Assembly (NCBI GenBank): GCA_020635715.1
Contig: JACJZG010000008.1
Coordinates: forward strand, 1-64,000
Direction: 5' to 3'
DNA from: Flavobacteriales bacterium
GTDB taxonomy: Bacteria > Bacteroidota > Bacteroidia > Flavobacteriales_F > PHOS-HE28
DNA: 64,000 bases
The notes beneath the pieces were generated by a model. That model saw nothing but the letters and a program-made list of their open reading frames with translations, made no database searches and was not told where the DNA came from. The position numbers were made by a program, and so were the translations under genes. Shown one piece after another: positions 17,197 to 24,781 of the stretch (the stretch's first letter is position 1; each line of letters opens with the position of its first letter).

Positions 17197-18507
17197 TCAC
17201 CCGCATATCCTCCCCAACTCCTCCTCCATGATGTCCAGTCCCCTGTTCAGCAGCTCGTCGCTTATCACGAGCGGGCTCAACACGCGGATCACGTTCTTGT
17301 CCGTGCCGGCGGTGATCACCACGAGGTCGCGCTTGGCGCAGGCGTTCATCAGTTTGGTGCAGGTGTCGGCGTCGGGCTTGTTCGGGTCGCGTTTCACGTT
17401 GAACTCCATCGCCATCATCGCACCCAGGCCGCGCACATCACCGATGCAGTCGTGCCTGGCCTTCATCTTCTCGAAGCGCTTGCGGATCACCTCGCCCACA
17501 TGCCGGCCCTTCGCGTTGATGTCGATCTCCTCCATGTAATTGAGCGTGGCCAGCGCTGCCGCACAGCTCACCGGACTGCCGATGTAGGTGCCGCCGATGC
17601 TGCTCGGGCCGGCCTTGTCCATCAGCTCGGCCCTGCCCATCACGGCCGCGATCGGCAGGCCGCTGCCCAGGCTCTTGGCCCAGGTGCTCAGGTCGGGTGT
17701 AACGCCGAAGTGTTCGTACGCGCTCCAGGCGCCGGTGCGTCCAAAGCCCGCCTGGATCTCATCGAAGATCAGCAGGATGCCGTGCGTATCGCACCACCTG
17801 CGAAGGCCTTCCACATAGGCCTTCGGCGCCACGTTGAAGCCGCCTTCGCCCTGCACCAGCTCGATGATCACACAGGCCAGTTGCTTCGGGTCGACGAGGT
17901 TGTGGGAGAGTTCCTCCAGGCGATGCAGCTCCGCCTTGGCGAATTCCGCCCCACTACGTCCCGCGCCGTAGCGGAAGAAGTTGGGGTATTGCGTGCGGTA
18001 GACCTCCGGTGCGAACGGCCCACAATCCGGCTTGTAGCCCACCTTGCTCGTGAGCGTCATCGCCATCATCGTGCGTCCGTGGAACGCATCGGTGAAGCAG
18101 AGAACACCGCTGCGTTTGGTGGCCTGGCGCGCGATCTTGATGGCGTTCTCCACCGCCTCCGCGCCCGTGCTCACGAGCAGGGTCTTCGTGGGGCCGCCGT
18201 GCGGCAACAGTGTGTTCAGCTTCTCGCAAAGCGCGATGTAGGGCTCGTAACTGGCCACGTTGAAGCTCACGTGCAGGAACTTCTCCGCCTGCTCCTGGAT
18301 CGCCTTTACCACGGGCGGTGGGCAGTGCCCCGCGTTCACCACGCCGATGCCCCCGGCGAAGTCGATGAGCTCGCGACCGTCCTCATCGGTGATGGTGGCG
18401 CCGCTGGCCCTCGCGGCCGTGGCGTAGTTGAACATGCCCACACCGTTCGGTACGGCGGCCTTGCGGCGGGCGATGAGCTCCTGGCTCCTGGTCAATTGGT
18501 CCGTCAT
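17197..18507 (-). CDS. gabT: Class III aminotransferase, 4-aminobutyrate aminotransferase-like
   Basis: The 436-residue protein has the class III PLP signature: STGAEAVENAIKIARQAT, AFHGRT, the PLP-binding Asp249 in IFDEIQAGFGRTG and the Schiff-base Lys278 in STWAKSLGSGLPIAAV. Length and motif wording fit GABA or omega-amine:oxo-acid aminotransferases, which turn GABA, putrescine-like amines or similar into semialdehydes using 2-oxoglutarate or pyruvate. The carbon-nitrogen hydrolase gene follows on the same strand. The gene symbol is by family resemblance; putrescine or ornithine-type substrates cannot be excluded. Confidence 0.85.
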   Translation of the reverse strand: MTDQLTRSQELIARRKAAVPNGVGMFNYATAARASGATITDEDGRELIDFAGGIGVVNAGHCPPPVVKAIQEQAEKFLHVSFNVASYEPYIALCEKLNTLLPHGGPTKTLLVSTGAEAVENAIKIARQATKRSGVLCFTDAFHGRTMMAMTLTSKVGYKPDCGPFAPEVYRTQYPNFFRYGAGRSGAEFAKAELHRLEELSHNLVDPKQLACVIIELVQGEGGFNVAPKAYVEGLRRWCDTHGILLIFDEIQAGFGRTGAWSAYEHFGVTPDLSTWAKSLGSGLPIAAVMGRAELMDKAGPSSIGGTYIGSPVSCAAALATLNYMEEIDINAKGRHVGEVIRKRFEKMKARHDCIGDVRGLGAMMAMEFNVKRDPNKPDADTCTKLMNACAKRDLVVITAGTDKNVIRVLSPLVISDELLNRGLDIMEEELGRICG

Positions 18508-18641
18508 TGCGCTGCGAAGTTGGGGATTCCATCAACCGAAGCATCGCGGAGGACGTGGAGATTGCGAACAACCCGTCGAAGCCGATGATCGGTCAGGATG
18601 CAAGGCACACGGGAAGGGCCCCTGCTTGGGACGATGTACCC

Positions 18642-21600
18642 TCAATCCAACCGATGCGCCAGGGTCACCGTCTTCCGGAACTTCTCCACGTTGCCGCTCA
18701 CGTCGTAGGCTTCCAGCATCACGATGTAGGCCCCCATGCGTGCCTTGGAGCCACTGTCCATGATGCCGTCCCAGGAGATGGCACCGGAGGTACCCAGCAA
18801 CTCGTTGTTCCACAGGGTGCGCACCTCCCGGCCCGCCACGTCGTAGACCCTCAGGGTGGCCACGAAGCCCGGCTGGTCGAAGCGGTAGGCGATGGTGAGC
18901 AGGTCCTGGTAACCGTCGTTGTCCGGACTGAAGATGGCCGGGTCGATGCTGAGCTCGCCGGTGGGCGCCGGTGCTGGCGCATACTGTGAGTTCTGGAAGC
19001 CGGGGGTGGCCTTGCCGATGTCCTGCGCCGCGCTGTGCCAGTTCGTGTTCTCCTGCGTCGGCCGGTCCGGGTCCACGCGCTCGAGGCTGGTTCCTTCCGT
19101 GGTGTTCAGCAGGGTGAAGTGCAGGTCGTCCGAATACCGGAAGAGGTCGATGGTGTTGTTCTCCGCATCGGCCAGGACCACGGTCCCTTCGCCGTTGCTG
19201 TAGCTCGGCAAGCTCATCTGCAACAGCCGGTCCGCATGGGTCTGTGGATAGCGCGTAACGATGTCCGAAGCATTCGTTGCCAGCACGATGTAGCTGCCCG
19301 GCAACATGATCACCGGGTCGGCGGTGATGAGCCGGAAGTTCGAGACCACCCCGCTGCTCTCGTTCGCCAGTTGCAGGTCGGCGAGGCTCAACACTTTCGC
19401 GCTTCGGTTGTAGAGTTCCACGAAGTCACTGCCGGTGCCCACCGGGTCATACAACACTTCGTTGATCACGAGGTCGAAGGGTTCAACATCCTCCGGTAGC
19501 GCGAAGGATGCGCTGCCTGTCGCCATGGCATTGCCACTGCAGTCCGTGATACCCGAGACCGTGATGGTGTAGATGGTGCCAAGCTCCAGGGTGCTGGCCA
19601 GAACGAGGCGCACACGGTCATTGGTCGCGCCGCTCGGCACCACGGCCAGGATGCCAAGGCTTGGACTGAAGACGTACGATGCATCGGCGATCGTGGTCGC
19701 ATCCAGCCCTTCGCTGAAGACAAGCACCACCTCCGTGGGTCCCGCCACCTGCACACTGCTCAGTGTCGGGCCCTGCGTGTCGGGCACGTCGGTGAACACA
19801 CTGTTCTGCGCACCGGGAGAGCCGCCGCGTTCATCGTTGGAGGCGGTCCAGTTCCGCTCATTGCTGCAAGGAAGGAAGGGGTTCTTCCGCTCCAGGGACC
19901 AGCCGCCATCGTCCTTTACATCATCGCCGTACCAGCCACTGCTGTAAGTGACCGCATCGATCGTCACACTTCCCGGCGCTTGCAGGGTGAGGCTCGTACC
20001 GCCATTGAGCAGTGCGGTATTGCTCAACGTCCACCCAGCCACGTTCGGCACACCCGAGAAGAGGGGCAACTGGCTGTTGTTCACGAACACGGCGTATTCA
20101 CCCGGGCCGAGCAGGATCGGCGGCAGGGCGGCCTGGGTGCTGGCTGTCAGTAATTGCCATCCGGTGAGGTCGAAGTACTTGTCGGTCGTGGTGTTAAAGA
20201 CCTCGAGGTATTCCGCATCCGGTAGCTGCACCACCGGGGAGGGATCGGCCATGATCTCGTTGATCACGACATCACCGGGCACCGGCGTGCTGGGGATCAC
20301 CAGTGTGAACGGGATCGGGCCGTTGAGCGCGGCCACATTTCCCGCGCAGTCGGCGATGTCCTCCACCACGATGGTCTGCGTAACACCCTCCAGCAGGGCG
20401 GTGGCGAGCACGAGCCTGATGCGGTCACCGGACGGGTCGAGCTGTACGGAGCTGATGGCGATCGTCGGCTCGATCAGGTAGTTCGCGGTGGCAGCGCTCG
20501 CGGCGTCAAGCCGTTCATCGAAGAGCAGCACGATCTCCGTGGCGGTGGCCACCTGCACGGCCAGCAAGGTCGGAGCTTGCATATCCGGCGTGTCGTCGAA
20601 GACCGAGTTCAATTCGCCGGGAGTGCCACCACGCTCGTCATTCGATGCGATCCAATTCGTGGCATCACTACAAGGTGCGAACGGGTTGATGCGCTCCAGG
20701 GTCCAGCCACCGTTCTCCTTCGTCGCATCGCCGTACCAGCTGAGCGCATACGTTACCGCATCGATCTGCACGCCGCCATCATCGCGGAGGTCGAGCGGAT
20801 CACCACCGTTGTTCAGTGCGGGCAGGCTTGGCAAGGCCACCTTGTTGGTAACGGTCGCGAAGAGCGGTGATGTCGTGTTCGAGACGACAAGCACGTATTG
20901 CCCCGGACCGAGCACGTAGGCCGGGAAGGTCACGGGGGTGCCGCCATCGCTGAAGGTCCAACCGGCGAGGTCAAGGAACTTGTCCGTGGTGGTGTTGAAC
21001 AGTTCGATGAATTCCGCATCAGGCAACTGGACCACCGGCGTGGGGTCGGCCATGATCTCGTTGATCACCACATCACCGGGTTCCGGCTCATCGGCCACCG
21101 TGTAGTTGAAGGGGAATGGTCCCGTCGCCTGGATCGCATTGCCCGCCAGGTCCTGCACCGCATTCACGAAGAGGTCGTAGCTGTTCCCATTCATCAACGG
21201 GGATGCGGTCGTGAGGTGGATGAGCGCGGGGTTCACACCATCCACCACGGCGGTCGTCGCACTGTTGAAGGGTTGGATGTCGTAGTTGCCGGCTGTTTGT
21301 GCGGTCGTTGCATCCACTGCTTCGCTGAACGATACATCCACCTCCGTAGCACTGATGGCAGTGACGCTTACCACGGTCGGTGGCTGGTCGTCAACGATGG
21401 TCGGTCCGGCATAGAAGTCGTCGTAATAGAACTTGTTGGCGTTGCTTACCGTGTACGTGCAGAGAACCCCGATGGTACTGCTCGCGGTGTGGACATTGTT
21501 CGTTCCGCTCGCCTGCAAGGAATACGCAGTGCCACCGGTCGGATCGACAAGGAGCTGCCAGTTCCCGGCCGGATCCCGCTTCACCTGTACACCGACATCG

Positions 21601-22049
21601 AAGGAGGCCGCGATCTGGCCATCGGTGCCGCGGCAGACCGTGGTGCTCGTTGTTCCCGTCTGCTCGAAGAGTTCGATGGCGTCAGCACTTCCAGCTTCTC
21701 CGAACTGCAGGTAGTACCCGTTCAAGGGACCGAGCAGGTCCGTTTGGTCGCTTACCAGGTACACCCGTCCGAAGTTGCTGCTGCTCGGGGCGAAGGTCTG
21801 TTTCACGCGCACCCGCCACTCCATGTCGTCCAGCGTTACCATCGGGTTGGAGCTGCGCAACTGGCTCGTGGCCGCCACCGTGTTGTTCAGCTGCAATTGC
21901 TGCGATGCGTTCACCGTGAAGACCGCCGCATCACCATCCCAGGTCGGGTTCGTCGTGAACTCGCCATCCGAGAAGTCGTCCGAGAACTGGGCCTGCAAGG
22001 GCAGCCCGACGCCCAGGGCAAGGGCTGCGAACAATAGGGTGAAGCGCAT
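18642..22049 (-). CDS. Secreted lamin-tail-domain surface protein with Ig-like modules
   Basis: The 1135-residue product starts with a signal peptide (MRFTLLFAALALGVGLPLQA, then QFSDD). Then come a laminin-G/DUF-like N-terminal region (about 25-210), alternating bacterial Ig-like modules and three lamin-tail domains, recognised by VVINEIMADPTPVVQLPDAE, its near copy with ADPSP, and LVINEVLYDPVGTGSDFVEL. The C-terminus is a FlgD-like Ig module (FSPDNDGYQDLLTI, then VYDVAGREVRTLW) rather than a canonical T9SS type A tail. Such proteins are typical surface or extracellular proteins of Bacteroidota with unknown ligands. The two first lamin-tail units are nearly identical in wording, showing internal duplication. 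Confidence 0.85.
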   Translation of the reverse strand: MRFTLLFAALALGVGLPLQAQFSDDFSDGEFTTNPTWDGDAAVFTVNASQQLQLNNTVAATSQLRSSNPMVTLDDMEWRVRVKQTFAPSSSNFGRVYLVSDQTDLLGPLNGYYLQFGEAGSADAIELFEQTGTTSTTVCRGTDGQIAASFDVGVQVKRDPAGNWQLLVDPTGGTAYSLQASGTNNVHTASSTIGVLCTYTVSNANKFYYDDFYAGPTIVDDQPPTVVSVTAISATEVDVSFSEAVDATTAQTAGNYDIQPFNSATTAVVDGVNPALIHLTTASPLMNGNSYDLFVNAVQDLAGNAIQATGPFPFNYTVADEPEPGDVVINEIMADPTPVVQLPDAEFIELFNTTTDKFLDLAGWTFSDGGTPVTFPAYVLGPGQYVLVVSNTTSPLFATVTNKVALPSLPALNNGGDPLDLRDDGGVQIDAVTYALSWYGDATKENGGWTLERINPFAPCSDATNWIASNDERGGTPGELNSVFDDTPDMQAPTLLAVQVATATEIVLLFDERLDAASAATANYLIEPTIAISSVQLDPSGDRIRLVLATALLEGVTQTIVVEDIADCAGNVAALNGPIPFTLVIPSTPVPGDVVINEIMADPSPVVQLPDAEYLEVFNTTTDKYFDLTGWQLLTASTQAALPPILLGPGEYAVFVNNSQLPLFSGVPNVAGWTLSNTALLNGGTSLTLQAPGSVTIDAVTYSSGWYGDDVKDDGGWSLERKNPFLPCSNERNWTASNDERGGSPGAQNSVFTDVPDTQGPTLSSVQVAGPTEVVLVFSEGLDATTIADASYVFSPSLGILAVVPSGATNDRVRLVLASTLELGTIYTITVSGITDCSGNAMATGSASFALPEDVEPFDLVINEVLYDPVGTGSDFVELYNRSAKVLSLADLQLANESSGVVSNFRLITADPVIMLPGSYIVLATNASDIVTRYPQTHADRLLQMSLPSYSNGEGTVVLADAENNTIDLFRYSDDLHFTLLNTTEGTSLERVDPDRPTQENTNWHSAAQDIGKATPGFQNSQYAPAPAPTGELSIDPAIFSPDNDGYQDLLTIAYRFDQPGFVATLRVYDVAGREVRTLWNNELLGTSGAISWDGIMDSGSKARMGAYIVMLEAYDVSGNVEKFRKTVTLAHRLD

Positions 22050-22115
22050 GTGGCGAGGAACGAACAGCAGGCAAGGTAGTACTTTCGAGCACCGTTTCTG
22101 GCCGATCAGATCCCC

Positions 22116-23120
22116 ATGAAAGTCGCAGTTGTTGGAGCCACCGGCATGGTCGGTGGGGTCATGTTGAAGGTGCTCGAGGAACGCGGGTTCCCGGTGGATG
22201 TGCTGCTACCAGTGGCCAGCGAAGGACGGGGCCGTACCGTGCGTTTCCGCGGACAGGACGTTCCTGTGATCGGCATGGAGGCAGCGATCGCACAGCGGCC
22301 GGACCTGGCCTTATTCAGTGCCGGTGGCGGCACCTCACTGGAGTGGGCACCGCGCTTCGCCGAGGTGGGATGCACAGTGATCGACAACAGTAGTGCCTGG
22401 CGCATGCAGGCGGACAAGAAGCTCGTGGTCCCCGAGATCAATGGGGATGTGTTGCGCGCGGAGGATCGCATCATCGCCAACCCGAACTGCAGCACCATCC
22501 AACTTGTCCTGACGCTCGCCCCACTGCACAAGGCGTACACCGTGGAGCGCGTGATCGTGTCCACCTACCAGAGCGTGACGGGCACCGGCATGAAGGCGGT
22601 GAGCCAGCTCGAGAATGAACGGAAGGGGGTCAAAGGCGACATGGCCTATCCCTTCCCGATCGACCGCAACGTGATCCCACGCTGCGATGTGTTCACCGAC
22701 AACGGCTACACGAAGGAGGAGATGAAATTGGTGAACGAAACGAAGAAGATCCTCGATCCCGCCATCCGGGTGACCGCCACGGCCGTGCGCGTCCCGGTGA
22801 CCGGCGGCCACAGCGAAGCGGTGAACGTGGAGTTCGCCAACGACTTTGAGCTCGACGCCGTTCGTGAATTGCTGCGGAACGCGCCGGGCATCCACCTGCT
22901 CGATGATCCCGCGAAGGATGAATACCCCATGCCCTTGATCGCCAATGGGCGCGACGAGGTGTTCGTGGGCCGCCTGCGGCGTGATGAGACCCAGCCGCGC
23001 ACCCTGAACCTATGGATCGTGGCCGATAACCTCCGCAAGGGTGCGGCCACCAACGCGGTGCAGATCGCGGAGACGCTGTTACGACAAGGGTTGCTGCGTG
23101 AGCGGGTCGCTTCCGCCTGA
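22116..23120 (+). CDS. asd: Aspartate-semialdehyde dehydrogenase
   Basis: The 334-residue enzyme reduces aspartyl-4-phosphate to aspartate semialdehyde with NADPH, feeding lysine/diaminopimelate, threonine and methionine synthesis. It shows the N-terminal NADP site (VAVVGATGMVGG), SAGGGTS, the catalytic Cys125 in ANPNCSTIQ and the active-site His232 in VPVTGGHSEAVNVE. Length is normal. It is divergent from the lamin-tail gene (66 bp between starts), and a weak -7 box (TACTTTCG, 22080-22087) lies 28 bp before the ATG. Its 3' end overlaps the convergent lspA gene by 42 bp. Confidence 0.95.
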   Translation: MKVAVVGATGMVGGVMLKVLEERGFPVDVLLPVASEGRGRTVRFRGQDVPVIGMEAAIAQRPDLALFSAGGGTSLEWAPRFAEVGCTVIDNSSAWRMQADKKLVVPEINGDVLRAEDRIIANPNCSTIQLVLTLAPLHKAYTVERVIVSTYQSVTGTGMKAVSQLENERKGVKGDMAYPFPIDRNVIPRCDVFTDNGYTKEEMKLVNETKKILDPAIRVTATAVRVPVTGGHSEAVNVEFANDFELDAVRELLRNAPGIHLLDDPAKDEYPMPLIANGRDEVFVGRLRRDETQPRTLNLWIVADNLRKGAATNAVQIAETLLRQGLLRERVASA

Positions 23121-23765
23121 GGTGGGCGGCGTTCCCCCCAACGACACAACGGTCTCCGGTTCGGCCTGTTCCACCTGGCTCGTCCTGCGCTGTGCAAGCA
23201 CGAAGAGCGTGATGCCAATGGTGATGGCCGCATCGGCGATGTTGAACACCGGCCGGAAGAAGACGAAATGCTCGCCACCCCAGAGCGGCAGCCATTCCGG
23301 CAGACGACCCTCCAGCAGCGGGAAATAGAACATGTCCACCACGGCGCCATAGAGCAGGGGGGCGTAACCGCCATCCGGCGGGAAGAGCACGGCTTTCTTG
23401 AACGGCGTGCTCGCACTGAAGAGGACCCCGTAGAAGGTGCTGTCGATGATGTTGCCCAACGCTCCGGCGAGGATCAACGAAACGCTGACCACGAGCATGC
23501 CGCTCGCCTTCCGCTTCACCATCTTGTAGAGGCTGTAACCGATCGCGCTCACGGCGGCGATCCGGAAAAGGGTGAGCAGCAATTTGCCCCAAGGCCCGCC
23601 GAATTCCATCCCGAAGGCCATGCCCCGGTTCTCGATGAAGTGCAGATAGCCCTTGTCGCCGAGGATGGAGATCGAACTGTCGTAGAAGAAGTTCAGCTTC
23701 ACCCACACCTTCAACGCCTGGTCGGCCAGCAGGACGAGCAGGATGATGAGCAGGGCTTTCTTCAT
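23079..23765 (-). CDS. lspA: Lipoprotein signal peptidase (signal peptidase II)
   Basis: From ATG 23765 (MKKALLIILLVLLADQ) the 228-residue product has four hydrophobic helices and both catalytic Asp motifs, GALGNIIDSTFYG and FNIADAAITIG; the second half also has the conserved VVDMFYFP. It cleaves lipoprotein signal peptides before the lipidated Cys in the inner membrane. The insert between the two motifs is longer than in E. coli, as is common in Bacteroidota, and the C-terminal tail (about 35 residues) is hydrophilic. It follows ileS and the DksA-like gene, an order conserved in the phylum. Its 3' end overlaps asd on the other strand. Confidence 0.93.
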   Translation of the reverse strand: MKKALLIILLVLLADQALKVWVKLNFFYDSSISILGDKGYLHFIENRGMAFGMEFGGPWGKLLLTLFRIAAVSAIGYSLYKMVKRKASGMLVVSVSLILAGALGNIIDSTFYGVLFSASTPFKKAVLFPPDGGYAPLLYGAVVDMFYFPLLEGRLPEWLPLWGGEHFVFFRPVFNIADAAITIGITLFVLAQRRTSQVEQAEPETVVSLGGTPPTSGGSDPLTQQPLS

Positions 23766-23830
23766 GCGTTGATCGGGAGCGGCCAACGACCGCCGTCATC
23801 GACGATGGTCCGGCCGCGCGCAGCAAGCGC

Positions 23831-24733
23831 TCAGTTGCCCATCTGTTGCTTGGCCTCGATGCTCAGCGTGGCGTGCGGCACGAGGCGCAGGCGCTCCTTG
23901 CTGATCAGGCGGCCGGTGACGCGGCAGATGCCGTAGGTCTTGTTGCGAATGCGCAGCAGGGCGTCCTCCAGGTGCTTGATGAACTTCTCCTGGCGGCTGG
24001 CGAGCTGGGCGGTCTCCTCGCGGCTCAGCGTCTCGCTGCCGTCCTCGATCATCTTGAACGAAGGGCTCGTGTCGTCCGTACCGTTGTTGTCGGTGTTCGC
24101 CAGCGTCTGCTTCAACAGGTCATAGTCCTTGCGCGCCTCGTCCAGCTTCTTGTTGATCAGGTCGCGGAACTCGGCGAGCTCATCATCGCTGTAGCGCACC
24201 TTGTCGGCGCTTTCCAACGTGCTCACCTGCTTCTTCACAACGGGTGCTGCCATGGGGCGGTTCGGCGCCACCACCTGGGTGACCAGGGGCTTGCTCGACT
24301 TGGTGGCCTTTTCCTCCGTCTTCGTTTCCTTCTTCACGGGCTTCGGCGCAGGGGCCGGTTTGATGTTCTTCACAGGTGCCTTCTCCTTGGGCGCAGCGGC
24401 CTTCACCGGGGCTGCCTTCTTCACAGGAGCGGCTTTCTTGGGGGCTGCTTTCGGCGCTGCTTTCTTCGCCACCGGCTTCACAGCTGCCTTTTTCGGAGCG
24501 GCCTTGGTCGGCTTCACGGCTTTCTTGACGACCGGCTTGGCGGCTGCCTTCTTGGCCACGGGCTTCTTGGCCGCGGCCTTTTTCGCAGGTGCCGGCTTGG
24601 CACTCTTCTTCACCGGGGCCTTGGCGGCTTTCTTCGGCGCAGCCTTCGCCGCCTTCTTGGCGACGGGCTTCGCTGCTTTCTTCGGCGCGGCCTTCACTGG
24701 CTTCGCGGCCTTTTTCGCTGGTTTCTTGGCCAT
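23831..24733 (-). CDS. TraR/DksA family protein with long histone-H1-like N-terminus
   Basis: Residues 1 to about 150 of this 300-residue protein are runs of KKAA, PVAKKAA and AAPKKA, resembling eukaryotic H1 and bacterial Hc1-like tails. The last 125 residues are a DksA/TraR-type domain: coiled-coil helices (LAEFRDLINKKLDEARKDYD and on), then the short zinc-finger-like end YGICRVTGRLISKERLRLVP with only one Cys, as is usual in Bacteroidota members, so zinc binding is probably lost. DksA proteins act on RNA polymerase; here the tail could add DNA or RNA binding. It has its own promoter and sits between ileS and lspA. Confidence 0.88.
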   Translation of the reverse strand: MAKKPAKKAAKPVKAAPKKAAKPVAKKAAKAAPKKAAKAPVKKSAKPAPAKKAAAKKPVAKKAAAKPVVKKAVKPTKAAPKKAAVKPVAKKAAPKAAPKKAAPVKKAAPVKAAAPKEKAPVKNIKPAPAPKPVKKETKTEEKATKSSKPLVTQVVAPNRPMAAPVVKKQVSTLESADKVRYSDDELAEFRDLINKKLDEARKDYDLLKQTLANTDNNGTDDTSPSFKMIEDGSETLSREETAQLASRQEKFIKHLEDALLRIRNKTYGICRVTGRLISKERLRLVPHATLSIEAKQQMGN

Positions 24734-24759
24734 GACTTCCCGGTTTTGAAAAATGTCCG

Positions 24760-24767
24760 CAAATATA
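24760..24767 (-). promoter_or_regulatory. Consensus -7 promoter box (TATATTTG) of the DksA-like gene
   Basis: TATATTTG on the minus strand is a full match to TAnnTTTG, 26 bp before the ATG at 24733, inside the 48-bp gap after ileS. It points to independent transcription of the DksA-like gene and lspA. Confidence 0.65.
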
Positions 24768-24781
24768 GGCGCCCTGCCCCG

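Noticed and set aside
16992..18588. Long plus-strand frames opposite the hydrolase and aminotransferase genes.
   Set aside because: They lie antisense to genes with intact catalytic motifs and have no recognisable domains.
24250..24730. Repeated DNA units that at first sight suggest a CRISPR or tandem-repeat array.
   Set aside because: The periodicity comes from codons for KKAA/PVAKK in one protein; there are no unique spacers of constant length.
24201..24749. A hydrophobic-looking plus-strand frame rich in AAFFGAAF, resembling a membrane protein.
   Set aside because: It is the antisense reading of the KKAA-rich part of the DksA-like gene; Lys/Ala codons read backwards give Phe/Gly/Ala.
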